Assembly (NCBI RefSeq): GCF_030272615.1
Contig: NC_081409.1
Span: 613,784,755-613,848,754, forward strand
Source: Cryptomeria japonica
Taxonomy: Eukaryota; Streptophyta; Pinopsida; Cupressales; Cupressaceae
Length of the DNA: 64,000 nt
Direction of reading: 5' to 3'
Positions 11,145 to 22,837 of this stretch are shown here, piece by piece. The notes beneath the pieces were generated by a model that did not search any database, had not been told where the DNA came from, and saw only the letters and a list, made by a program, of their open reading frames with translations. Both the position numbers and the translations under genes were made by a program. Numbering within the stretch: position 1 is the first letter of the stretch; every line of letters begins with the position of its first letter.

Positions 11145-11997
11145 TCAATCACTCGCCTTTGAAAATAAAGTGGTATGATGAAATATTTAGGCATAAAATA
11201 GATGAAATGCACTCCATGCTACTGCTGCACAATAATTTGGTTGATGATATTTTTAAAATAGTAAAGGAAGGTGTATGGAACAACCAAATTCTTATCATTA
11301 TAAACAATGAATATTTTAAGATCCTTTTATGATGTTTAAGTTGAGAATATTTTATAAAAGGTCCCTAAATGAATACACTTTAAACTAATTTTAGCAATGA
11401 CTATCAGATCTAGACAAAATGAATGCTTTTTGGATTAGGATGGTACACAGAATCTACTATCAAAAGGTTGCTTTGGAAAGTATATGATTCAAAACTAAGG
11501 AAATGCAATTATTTACAATTTTTAACCTTCTTAGATGCAAAATCCCTTATTTAGCCTCTCACAAACCCTTAAAAGTAGGGTTTCTCATATACCCCTCTTC
11601 CAAACACTATACCATCCAAATGATGATGGATTCACCTTTCATTTGAAATGTCTAAACACTATGAATCATAAAATGTGCCCCTCCTTAAGGTGGATTTTCT
11701 ACTGCTGCTCCTTAGCAAGCAATTTCTCCACTCTTACATTCTCCATAATGGACCTTAAGACATCATAATTGATTGGCTCTTCACTCCTAAGACCTTCAAA
11801 AGTCTTTAATGGCTTCATTGAGTCCTTTGGTCTTCCAAACGCACCTGCACCAACTTGAATTCTCCTTCAATGCTTGATTCCTTGTTTACTTGGAATTGAA
11901 TTAATTTTATAATTAAGACCTCACTTGAATTGTAGGTAGACCCCTTCAAATGATAGGGTAGGCTTCCTTTTATAGCTAATATATGTCTTGAAAGTAT
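11145..11997. other. Unassigned spacer and partial repeat leader
   Basis: 11145-11861 has no recognised product. The minus strand at about 11690-11830 is open and coding-like (LRSEEPINYDVLRSIMEN) and could be another captured exon that I do not recognise. From about 11862 the sequence matches the end of the leader of the repeat units. Confidence 0.35.
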
Positions 11998-12200
11998 TTT
12001 ATCCTGATGGCATTAAATTAAAGTACTTTTTCTTCTATCTCAAATTGGTGGAGCAGAGGTTGCATTGCATTGACCTATGATACATATTTCCGTAGATACA
12101 ACACAAGTTAAATGTATCCCAAGTCGATGCAAAGCAACCTCTGCTCCAGAGATCACCAAAAAATAGAGAAAGAACTTTAATTTAATGCCATCAGGATAAA
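11998..12200. repeat. Inverted repeat (hairpin 2) of the DRM fragment
   Basis: Left arm about 11998-12086, loop about 25 bp, right arm about 12112-12200. Minus strand reads YPDGIKLKFFL, then GAEVALHRLGIHLTCVVSTEI. Same TTAAA duplication in both arms as in hairpins 1 and 3. It abuts the start of repeat unit 2. Confidence 0.85.
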
Positions 12201-12832
12201 TAATCTTGAAAGAATTGCATATGAAGGGCACTATTAGAAAAGAACTTATGTACCATGCTAGTCTATGTGTAGCTACTACTAATTATTGCATAGAAATAGA
12301 TACATGTGTTAGAATGTGTTGAAATAGTAGCTAGCTCAAATAGGACAAACCCTATAAATGTAACTTGTAATTTGAATATACCTTGAAGTATGCAATATGG
12401 AAGGTTTGTATTCTAAATCTCCTACCCATTTCTTAATTTAAAAGATGATATCTTTATTAAATATCTTTATTAACTTGATTTCTCCTTCAATTCTTGATGA
12501 ATGCTTGATTGCCTATTCACTTGGAATTGAATTGATTTTATAATTAAGAGATCAGTTGAATTGTAGGTAAACCCCTTCAAATGATAGGGTAGGATTCTTT
12601 TTATACCTAATATATGTCTTGAAAGCTTCTTATCCTGATGGCATTAAATTAAAGTGCTTTTTCCTCAATCTGGTATTGGTAGAGTAGAGGTTGCATTGCA
12701 TCGATCTATGATACATATTTTTGCAGATACAACACAAGTTAAATGTATCCTAGGTCGATGCAAAGCAACCTCTACTCCAGAGATCACCAAAAAATAGAGA
12801 AAGAACTTTAATTTAATGCCATCAAGATAAAA
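12199..12832 (+). repeat. Dispersed repeat unit 2 with DRM hairpin
   Basis: Second full copy of the unit at 10427-11075: the same leader followed by hairpin 3. It begins within two bases of the end of hairpin 2, so hairpin 2 and unit 2 are in tandem. Confidence 0.8.
12629..12832. repeat. Inverted repeat (hairpin 3) of the DRM fragment
   Basis: Left arm about 12629-12717, right arm about 12741-12832, again carrying DGIK and motif I codons in opposite orientation with the shared TTAAA duplication. Arms differ by scattered substitutions, so the hairpin is not recent, but pairing remains extensive. Confidence 0.85.
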
Positions 12833-13261
12833 GGCTTTCAAGAAAAATAAAATTTGAGTTTGATTGTCATCATTTACTTTGCCAAATTCTGCACACGTAA
12901 CTCTTGAATCAATTTCTTACTCACAAGAATTTTATTAAGTCTCAAATATAGGGAAACAGAACGCTTCAAATAGAAAACTTGTACATGCAACTAAATCCAT
13001 TGAGTAATAAGAAGAACAAAATTAAGAAATGGTTTGATCATCTAAGAGATGTTGTATACTTAAAACTCACCAGCTACTTAGTTTTTTCGGGTAAGAATTT
13101 TGTTTTGTTTTGGTTATGGTTGTGGTGTTTGTAGGGAGACATTTACAAATTTATATCTATTTTCACTGTTTAATGGTTTATGGGTTTGTAATGGTAATTT
13201 AATGTTCTTTCATATTTTTGTATATATTCTTTATAATAGCCTATTATATTGATTTGTTCTA
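12833..13261. other. Unassigned spacer
   Basis: Non-coding-looking sequence between hairpin 3 and the foldback element. A short reading frame near 13015-13085 (KKWFDHLRDVVY) faintly recalls the N-terminal helix of NLR proteins but is too short to call. Confidence 0.3.
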
Positions 13262-13742
13262 TTATGGATAATGGTGTGGGTCAGACGGCTTTGCCATCGG
13301 TGCATGAAAGCATTGAACGGTTTCTACTTTTAAAAATTATATGAAACATTTTTAATTTATTTGATTAAGTGTTATTTGCAAAAAATGATTATCAATGATG
13401 TTTCCTTTCTCTAAGAATTGTATAGGATCTTTCCGTCAGATAATATGTAACATCGAGTGACTAAATCTTTTCTTTACAAATGCTTATTTTATTTAATTAT
13501 TATCTGAGTGTGAATTAAAATTTATATCTATACGGAAGCAAAACATACAAGCTGAAGAGTCATGTGCAAGCAAATTTCATAAAAGAAAGCAAGCAGGCAT
13601 TATCTTGAATGACATGGAAACAAGCTCATCAGCTGCCTAGAAGAGACCAATTGGAGAAAAGAAGAGGAAAGTGTTAAAAGGTGATAAATAGATAGAGAGT
13701 ATGCAATACAAACAAACAATGTCTAGATGTGTGATGTGACAT
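13262..13742 (+). repeat. Left long terminal inverted repeat
   Basis: Reverse complement of 14541-15011 over its whole length with scattered mismatches and a few indels; shared landmarks are GCTTTGCCATC near the outer end, ATTTGCAAAAAATGATTATC in the middle and GATAGAGAGTATGCA near the inner end. Confidence 0.9.
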
Positions 13743-13754
13743 CTCTAATTTATG

Positions 13755-14486
13755 TCCGGAGGGACTAACTGGTTTTGGAGTTCCTATGAAACCTATTGGG
13801 CCACGCTTGGAGGAAATCAATGTGTTCATGCAAGGAGCACCTTTTTTCTATTATGAGAATGATTCTTTTGCACCGAAGGATATTTGGAAGTCAATATCCA
13901 AAAATTTCTATAGTGTAGAACTAGAGTTGGCAGACTCGAAGTAATTTTCAGCTTTCAGAAGACCAGGAGGTTATGTACACAATCTCCCAATAGAAGGGCG
14001 ATTTCAAGCATTACCTCTCCCCCCATGACTATTCAGGAATCACTTCCTTAGACAAAGGACTATTGGCCTTTGTGGAATCAAAGAAAAAAATTGAAGCATA
14101 GACTCTAGACGATGTGGTGGTGTCCTTTGTGAAGAACTCTACACTATAATTGAAAATTCATGAGGGAAACTGTAAGATAGTGAAGAGAAATACAATCTTG
14201 AAAAGTGGGAAGAATGGATCTTGGTTTGGGTGGGGACAAGTCAGGTGGCTCCTCTAGAGGTTGACGAGATAGAAATCATATTAAGATTTGATAAAGGTGA
14301 CACTTGTGGAACTTCATGTGTGATTGATCGATTACAGTGTTTGGGTAATGCATTCCAAATAGATACAGTTGCATACCAATTATCTGTCTTGATTAAAGCC
14401 TTTTATCCTGATGGCATTAAATTAAAGTACTTTCTCTTCTATCTGGTATTGGTGGAGAATAGGTTGCTTTGCATCGACCTGTCCTG
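13755..14486 (+). pseudogene. Captured DRM-type DNA methyltransferase fragment
   Basis: Plant DRM enzymes carry out de novo cytosine methylation in RNA-directed DNA methylation in the nucleus. The plus strand shows their landmarks in DRM order: FGVPMKPIGPR (about 13770-13803), APFFYYEN with the ENV-type motif VI position (about 13840-13863), PKDIWKSISKNFY, ELADSK, GYVHNLPIEGRFQ (about 13970-14010), then VWVGTSQVAPLEVDEIE (about 14227-14277), LGNAFQIDTVAYQLSVL with motif X (14341-14394), FYPDGIK, and motif I VLSLLSGIGG (about 14428-14457) in the shifted frame followed by VALHRP. Breaks are TAA at about 13945, several stops between 14020 and 14215, and the TTAAA duplication before motif I. It ends after motif I, so motifs II-V with parts of the SAM and catalytic sites are missing. 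Motif order VI-X-I excludes CMT, MET1 and DNMT2 families. Confidence 0.85.
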
Positions 14487-14540
14487 CCACCTATCAACCT
14501 GACCTACAACCTATTGGCATGTCAGGTTGATGCAAAGCAA

Positions 14541-15011
14541 CATCACACACTTCAGACATTGTTTGTTTGTACTGCATACTCTCTATCTATTTATCACCCT
14601 TTAACACTTTCCTCTACTTTTCTCCAATTGCTCTCTTCTAGGTAGTTGATGAGCTTGTTTCCATGTCATTCAATATAATGCCTGCTTGCGTTCTTTTACA
14701 AAATTTGCTTACACATGACTCTTCAGCTTGTATCTTCTGCTTCCGTATAGATATAAATTTTAATTCACACTAATATAATAATTAAATAAAATAAGCATTT
14801 ATAAAGAAAAGATTTAGTCATTCAATGTTACATATTATTTGACGTAAAGATCCTAGACGATTCTTGGAGAAAGGAAACATCATTGATAATCATTTTTTGC
14901 AAATAACACTGAATCAAATAAATAATAAATGTTTTGTGCAATTTTTAAAAGTAGAACTCATTCAATGCTTTCATTCACTGATGGCAAAGCAGTTTTACCC
15001 ACATCATCTCT
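14541..15011 (-). repeat. Right long terminal inverted repeat
   Basis: Partner of 13262-13742. Just inside it, short arms at about 14460-14480 and 14523-14544 (AGGTTGCTTTGCATCGACCT and its inverse) show that the DRM motif I segment also begins to fold back here, as in the three hairpins. Confidence 0.9.
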
Positions 15012-15337
15012 CGCCATCGGAATTTCGATGATAACTAGTGAAACATCTGACAAGGATGTTGTATATCTGATGTCACTTTCATGTCGGATAGTCGTTGAGG
15101 AGAAAACATAGCATCCATCAGAAATTCAATGGAAATCCACCAAAATTTGTGGCTAGGGGTGCAAATATACCCACTGTCGGAGGAGTTCATAACATAGTTG
15201 GACTACTGACGCAAATGGCATCATCAGGAAGCCCGACGATGAGTTTTCGATGACAAAGTTGGTCGGAAGTCCGACATTGTGTCATCGCAAATTTGACAAT
15301 TAGCTGTCAGAATTAGTAACTAAAGAATTCCTTCCAT
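15012..15337. other. Unassigned sequence with TCGG/CCGA-type words
   Basis: Contains recurring GTCGG and CCGAC words (about 15085-15290), similar in style to subterminal repeats of plant DNA transposons, but no terminal structure was found. Confidence 0.3.
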
Positions 15338-15469
15338 CTTGTCAGTGTCAGTGCCAGTGAAGTGCATGCCAATACACAACTGAACCAAAATATGAAGCCA
15401 AAATAAATTGCCATGTTTCCATCAATGGCAACATAGTGAAACCAATCAATTGAGTGTCGATTTCCAACA
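15338..15469 (-). repeat. Inverted LTR fragment of the copy B/E family
   Basis: Read on the minus strand from 15469 this begins TGTTGGAAATCGACACTCAA and follows the first about 130 bp of the LTRs at 22838, 46339 and 49784, including the GGTTTCACTATGTTG block and the GTGTCAGTG-type tail. It breaks off near 15338. It is a fifth, tiny remnant of the family, in opposite orientation. Confidence 0.8.
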
Positions 15470-17285
15470 CCTATTAGGTGAATTTAAGGTTGGAAGGTGA
15501 GGAGGGGACAAGAGGACTTAGCCATTTATGTCTATTGGTTGACTTGGTGGCTAATCATGGGAATTAGCCACTAGCAAATGATTAAGGAGGTGATTAAGAA
15601 GATTAGTTGGAGATTTAAAAGACAAGTTGGATTTGTAGGAAGATTTGACAAGAGTAGAGAGAATGAGTGGAGGAATTAAAAATTAGGAAATAATGCCAAG
15701 TGGGCATTCTAGAAGAATTAATTAGCTTAATAAAGAATTAGGGAGAGTGATTTGTATGAATCACATGATTTAGTTAATTAATTTTAATTAATTAACTAGA
15801 GGGAATTTAGAATAAATAATTAATTGAGGAACTTTAGAGGAATAAGGGATAATTAATTTATTAAATAAATCAATTATCTGGACTATAGTGACATGATTAA
15901 TTAAATTAAATTTAATTAATATTGAGAAGCATAAAGGGATAACATAATTAAATTAATTAATTATGCAGTGAGGTTAAATTAATTAAAATAATTAATTTAA
16001 GCATCTACAATATGTATCCTATGTATAATGATCCAAGTATTACAATTATTGATGTAAATGTACAATTGAACAATGCTTATGGAGATGGATGTAAACATAT
16101 GTTATTGGATACATATTTGAATGGTTTATGTGTGCTAGTGTTGGTATCAAACATATTTAGATATGTTATCTTCATTATTCTATCATTTGATGTCTTGAAG
16201 GGTGTTGATGTCCCCTCTTAGAATTGTTGTGCATCCTCAATAGACTCTGATTGGATTTGTATGTTTTAGAGTTCATCCAGTTTTTTTTTGGACAGTCCCA
16301 AAAATCCTTGGGAGCTATACCAATGTGGTATAAAGTTGATTGGGAATTTTTTGAGAGTGTTAGAATTGAATTTGGAAATTTTGGAGTGGATTGAATATTT
16401 TTAGGATCCACTTGATTCTCACCTTTTCTTGTTGAAGTCATCTAGTGATTGAAGGTATAGTTGACACTTCCTCTCCACTCCTTTTTATTGATTTTTCTAT
16501 CCTGAGGTGTTGCCCATGTATTTGGACCATACCAACGTGTTTGTGGTGTCTAGGATTCTATACTATCCAACTAGTTTTCTCACTACATTGGACAAATACA
16601 TGTCCAATGGACAAGAACACAAGAAATTGTAATAGAGGAAACCAATGTAGAAAGACACTTGAATGAGTAGAGGACTAGGGAATGTCATGCTAGTGTCCTC
16701 CAAGAATTCTAGTATTCTAATAGGATATTAGGATCCATGGTTGGCACTCCCATCCAATGTTTGCATTTGATGAGGTTTGAAGGACTTATTTGACCTTGTA
16801 AAAAATGCTTATTGGGGCTTGTCATGTGTGGGAAAACTCTAAGGTGCCTTGAGGATATTTAGGGTGGCTTTAGTGATGTTAATGAAATTTCTATGTGATT
16901 TAATGCTTTATAGAGCCCATCCATGACACGCAGGACCTAGGATAAGGTCATGTTTTCCAAGTTGACACTTGTAACTTTTGTGATGGTTTTGTTGTAGTCT
17001 TATCACCTTTTTAACCTTTCCTTATATGTTTGGAAACCTTTACCTATAATAAGTAAATGTTTCATGGTTTAAGTTTTTTGTTTGTGAATTGGACACATGT
17101 TGACAAGTTGTGATAAGTTTGAGGTTTGGGCTATTGATCTTCTATGAGAAGCATATATTGATCTTAAATATTAATAAAAAAATTCATGCATTTTTGTTTC
17201 TATTTAACTTTATCCTTGGGAATTCCTTGGTAGGGCATTATAGATTGGATGATCATTAATTATTTTTCGTATCATATTTCTAAAT
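15470..17285. other. Unassigned, partly TTAA-rich sequence
   Basis: 15760-16005 is dominated by TTAATTAATT words. The remainder (16006-17285) has short open frames without recognisable similarity. I see no terminal repeats. Confidence 0.3.
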
Positions 17286-17890
17286 TAAAATATTAGCGAT
17301 GCTATTCTCCAATCCATATGCATACATGATAACAACTTTTGATACATTTGGATTGATCAACATTGGATTGAAGAGATAGAAACTTTAAGTTTTTCAAAAG
17401 CCTCCCTACCTCCAAGAGTCCATTTAAAATTAAAGTATTTCTTGAGAATTAGAGTAATAGGTCTATATATCCTTATCAAATTTAAGATGAATTAGATTAC
17501 AAATTTAATCTTTCTATCAAAATATTTTAGTACCTTTTTATTTATGGGCAACAAAAATTTCTTTATTGCTTTAACTCTATTGGGATCTATGGATATTCCT
17601 TCTTTTGAAATTGTGTCTAAGAAATCTTCCTTGATGCACTCCAAATTTACATTTTTAGGGATTTAACAAAACCCTAGACTCTTGACATCTTTGAAAGACA
17701 TTTTCTAAACGATCAAAATGCTCATCTTTCAACTTATATAAAATAGTGAGATCATATAGGTAGATCAAAATGGTTTTGTTGATTAAGCCTATGATAGAAA
17801 TATCCATCATGTGTTGAAAGGTGGCTTTATAGTTTGAAAGACCAAAATACATTAATGCATAGGAAAGTTGCCTATTTAGTGGTGAAAGTG
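17286..17890 (-). pseudogene. Ty3/gypsy reverse transcriptase remnant
   Basis: The minus strand starts YFGLSNYKATFQHMMD (about 17855-17800), equivalent to the MPFGL-NAP-TFQ block of gypsy RT. It continues with INKTILIYLYDLTILYK (the Y-x-DD box with the first Asp changed to Tyr and the second to a non-catalytic context), EHFDRLENVFQR and LLNP, then KCKFGVHQGRFL, HTISKEGISIDPNRVKAIK in a shifted frame, and the FKWT...REAFEKLK connection block near 17400. Frameshifts and stops make it long dead. No LTRs can be assigned to it. Confidence 0.75.
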
Positions 17891-19574
17891 GTCATGATAG
17901 ATATACTATGAGTTTTTGGTTTGTGTTTATAATAGTATCACCAAAGTGGTCATTAAAGAGTTTCCTGATGATTGTTTTGATTCTACTCATACCACTTTAC
18001 AAACTTTTAATTTAATCATCTTCCCTACCTTCTCCCTATATTTGAGTCTGGATTCTTAGGATCAAGGCATTGGGTTTCCTAGTCCTAACTAAGTTAGGGT
18101 GCCTAGTGCCTTGGTCCTCACAATGATCACATCAAGTGAGCAGAAAATTAGATCATGTGTCAGCCTAATCCAGGAATTCAAATAATTTTTGAGTAGTCAA
18201 GTATAAAATGAGGTCTATCCCTCTCATTTCAAATCTAAGAAATCTCCTAAGCTATCAAATGATCCTAGTTGAACTCTAGAAAATTCAATTCAAGTGTGAA
18301 AATAATTCGATATTCATCAAGCACTAGAGTAGAAGTAAAGTCAAGTTCAAGCATTCAAGATGAAATCCATGATCAACCTTCTATGAAGACATTCTACAAG
18401 ACATCCTGAAACCCTTGCATGAGGATTCAAGAAAGCTTAATCAAGGTATAAATTTCAATTACAAGCATTTCATTTCAGATCCAATCTTTCCCTCAAAAGG
18501 AAAGAATCTTGTTGCAATTTTTTATTATAACTATTAATTCAATTTCAATCTTAATTCCTAAACCAAGTTTTGGCCCAAAGAAAACCCCTATCCACAACCT
18601 TTTTCCTCTCTTTCTCTATGCAGGGACTTTACTCAAGAGTTGTACTCAAAGATTCTAATAGAGTTGATGATGACAAATATGTTTATATTTTGACAGAGTG
18701 AAATTCAGAGGACTAGGGTGAATCTCTACTACTTGGTCCTAAAAAATTAGTGCAAACTTTTAGGAGCAGGTTTTGATTATCTTCTTCTTCTTAGATCCTT
18801 ATCTGTGGCTCTATTGAATATCTATAGCGTTATATTTTTTTCAATTTACTTCAATTTCCCAAATACTTGCCCTAGATTCAACTATACAATTGCAATTGCA
18901 TTTTCAACTCAAACAAAAGGGGAATAAGACTTCAATTCGCATTCAACTCTCTTCCTAGTAGAATTAAAGTTGGATCTATTGTGCTCATTCTCCTTTAATA
19001 TAATTCATGTGAAATTTCTAGGTCATTTCTTAGTTTACATCGCATAACTTGTAAAATCCTAATTATACATCCAATATTTTAATTTTAAATGAATATTCCT
19101 TCTACATATTCCTATCACACTTAGGTATGCCTAATGCTTATTGGAATATATATGGATCAAAGGTGGAAGCATAAAAATCATATGGCCCATTTAGATAATC
19201 TAAAAAATGTTTGTCTACCATCTACTAGATTCTCTACCTAAGTACCTACACTATAAAGTATCCTTCTAACTCAAAGATTGTATGTTGGGTGTTAAAATAT
19301 CATCCACCAAAGAATGTGTTGAAGTGGAAGGTGGATACTCATCATTATCCTCACTCTTGAAAATAGAGGAAGAATTATCTCCCTCAAAAAATTATTATAG
19401 ATGGTGAAATTCATCAGAATAATCATCCAAACCAAGTGAATCCATAATAAAAGGATAAATATCAAGTGTATAGTTGGTAGGACCCTCCTAAAACTTAACA
19501 CTTCTCTCAATTAACAACTCATATGTGGTTGGGTGAGGTAGTTCATATTTTTAATAACATATGGAAAACTTGAA
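17891..19574. other. Unassigned intergenic sequence
   Basis: Probably further decayed retroelement sequence given the adjacent RT remnant, but I recognise no protein block or repeat boundary. Confidence 0.3.
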
Positions 19575-20045
19575 AATATATGACACTAATGTATTTGATT
19601 CCAAATTTCGACGAATGTTTGTTGATATATCGACAAACTTTTGTCGAATTACCGATGAAATGCCCAAAAGATTTTCGTCGCTAATATTTCATCGATTTTT
19701 CGATGAACATAAATATGTCAAACCTCTGATGGATTATCACCAGACATTGGAGGTGGCTTTTCATTGGTAAAGAGACGAAAATTTCATCCAACTTGCGACA
19801 AAAATAATCACAAAAAAATGTACAGTGTCTCTTTAAAAGTGTCAATATTCCGACGAAATTGACCAAACATTTTGTTGACTTTATGACAAAAAAGCACCAA
19901 ACGTTTGTCAATATTCTGACAATGTGGAACAAACATTTTGTTGAAATCATGGTGAAATAATCTTCGCTTATACATCAACTATGTCAAATGTTTTTGTTTT
20001 TTTGTCAGATGGTGTTCGTCAAAATTGCGACGAAACCTGTAGATT
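19575..20045. repeat. Cluster of short CGACGAAA/TTTCGTCG-type repeats
   Basis: Variants of TTTCGACGAA, CGACAAA, TTCCGACGAAATT and their complements recur at least a dozen times on both strands in about 470 bp, far above the CpG frequency nearby. Such clusters are typical of subterminal regions of plant DNA transposons such as CACTA elements. No terminal inverted repeat or target duplication could be located, so assignment is tentative. Confidence 0.45.
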
Positions 20046-21729
20046 TGAAAAAAAAATAAAAAAATCGTTCAGATAGAGTAAACTATTTTGACATGTGTAT
20101 TTCAGAATATGTTATATGTTGATACATGTTTTATCAGAATCATATACAAGATCGAGATAGGACTAGAATGCTATCCAGATGATGCGTGTTATCCCGATAA
20201 AAGAAAATAAGAGGAAATTTACCAATAAGCATTGAGCAGGCTCATTTGAATAACTAATGAATTTGGGATAACAATTAGCATTGATCCAACAATTGAAGTT
20301 GTACCGATGGCAAACATATAAAATGATATCGGAATAATTTTTTTGATCATGAATTCCTAACTAAGAAATTGACATCGGGGAAACCTATGGTGATGAAACA
20401 AAATGAAGATGAAGTCCCTATCAGTGTAACTAATAAGATCACTATAATCAATCACCCATGATCCAATAATATAAATTATTTTGAAAGAAAGTATGTAATA
20501 TGGTATCGGTATAGCTATTTTGATAGCAAACTTAACTAGAATCCCTAGGCACCTCCAAACCACCAAAGATTGGCTCCAAAAGGGAGTGGTTCATCAAGCC
20601 ATTGTCTGGTAAGGGATGAGTGATGGTCATATTAAGATTAACAACTTGAGGATGGATCCTGTGGGAGGGTTGGATGGTTTCATTACTTTCTCTAAAGGCA
20701 TAAAGAATGTTTATTACAACAACATTTTCAAACTAAACCATTATGCAATTGTTGTTCTTGAATAGATTTGTTTTCATGGTAATTTTGTCATGTGCTTGTA
20801 TTTCAAATGTACAAGATATTTCTATAAGAATTTTATTTGAAACTCAAATTCTATAGTAGAAGTACCAGATATATACAAAAACATGTTATATATTTGACTA
20901 ACATATTTAAAATCGTGTTGCTCTTTATAACTATTAATTGTAAGCCACATGTACACCTAATTTTCTAAGGAGAAAAATGCTATAATTTTATTTGGTTGAG
21001 TAAACTATGAATGGAAGTAAAATATATGTAATTTGGGACAAAAAAATTAAAGATTTCATATGACAAAAATGATATTAGAACAATTTACAAGGGGAATTTA
21101 TACTGTATCATGTGTGTGCAAAAGTGTTTGTCACTATTGGTCTAGGTCCTGAAGGATGGAAACCCCAAGTTCTTCTTTTTCTAGTATGATTCTCTTACTG
21201 ATTAGTAGACTCGTTAAGCCTCTTAGTTGACATCAATAATCTCCCCCTTTTATTTGTTGATGCCTAAATCATAACAGATCAACATAGTAATATAATAATT
21301 AAAAAATGAAATGGAACATTTCTCCATATGTACAAATACTTTCTACTTGTATTCCTTAAAATTGAAAAATCATATACATGTAGAAAGAAGTAATATGACA
21401 ACCTTAATAGTTAATAGTTAATACTTAACAAAAGCGTTAAATATCATCCACCTAGTGGATTCATATAAAATTCACATTTAAAAGAAAAATTGTACACTTG
21501 GCAATTTATAGATGGGTGATACTGATTATTGAAGAGGATGGTACTTATACAATAGAAATTTACATAGTTCTGAAGATATTTTTGCAGTCCCCCAAAAAAT
21601 ACCTTTTCGAAGAAAGAATCCTATGTTTGAAGACAATGCAAATAGAAAAGTTGAAACAAAAGGAATTCACAACTATCTTATGGTCAAAAAAGAAAGATCT
21701 GATAATTTTTTTTTGGTTAGAAATAATAC
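20046..21729. other. Mostly unassigned; one exon-like segment
   Basis: At 20625-20760 the plus strand is open and coding-like (LRMDPVGGLDGFITFSKG, then YYNNIFKLNHYAIVV) and is preceded by an AG that could be a splice acceptor. I do not recognise the protein. The rest shows no feature. Confidence 0.3.
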
Positions 21730-21915
21730 CATTAATGCATCACTCATTCTAGATTCAAGCAACTCATCTCTTGCACTTTGTGAATTAGCTAATGAAGCCT
21801 TCTTCACATCTCTTTTCAAGTTGTTCACGTCAGATTTGTATTCCCTCAATTTGGCAAGCAAGTTGGCCTTTACTCTAGGCTGCAAGCTTCTTGCCTCAAG
21901 ATCCATTTTACAAAT
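21730..21915 (-). pseudogene. Isolated exon of a VTI1-type v-SNARE gene
   Basis: The minus strand encodes KMDLEARSLQP, then LLAKLREYKSDVNNLKRDVK and ARDELLESRMSDAL, which is the central part of plant VTI1 (VTI11/VTI12) SNAREs that act in vesicle fusion between the Golgi/TGN, vacuole and prevacuolar compartment. The segment is 186 bp, exactly 62 codons, without stops, with an AG before ATT (21916-21917) and GT after ATG (21728-21729), so it looks like one exon with flanking introns. I found neither the N-terminal exon (Habc start) nor the SNARE motif and membrane anchor exons in the window. It is therefore a captured or stranded exon, not a working gene, unless the other exons lie beyond reach through very long introns. 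Confidence 0.8.
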
Positions 21916-22134
21916 CTTTAAAAACCACAAATAGGTCATAATATGGAACAATATATTATAATATGAAGAACAAAAGTTTCCAAAAGTAACATAGAAAATA
22001 TGAGAAATAAGCCTCTATTGTAAACCAAGAAAAAATAAAGTCAAATTAATTGTGTACCAAAGACTCCTATAGAAATAATTAATAAATCTAACCCATACCT
22101 CCTATTATTAGAAATATGACCCATACCCTAGTTA

Positions 22135-22794
<660 letters not shown>

Positions 22795-22837
22795 TCAATT
22801 GAAAATATTGTGCCAACTGGAATCCCTTGCAAAAGCT

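Larger units (their letters stand above)
13262..15011. mobile_element. Foldback (long-TIR) element carrying a DRM gene fragment
   Basis: Two inverted arms of about 470 bp (13262-13742 and 14541-15011) enclose about 800 bp. The outer ends read ATGGTGTGGGT and ATGATGTGGGT (the second on the minus strand). The centre is a fragment of a DRM methyltransferase gene. Long TIRs plus a captured host exon fit a Pack-MULE-type DNA transposon, but I cannot see a clear 9-bp target-site duplication and no transposase is present, so the superfamily is inferred. Confidence 0.7.

Noticed and set aside
13015-13085. Short NLR-like peptide (KKWFDHLRDVVY)
   Set aside because: Too short and no neighbouring NB-ARC or LRR sequence.
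19292-19510. 72-codon hydrophobic open frame on the minus strand
   Set aside because: Ile/Leu-rich product typical of AT-rich non-coding DNA; no start context, homology or neighbours supporting it.
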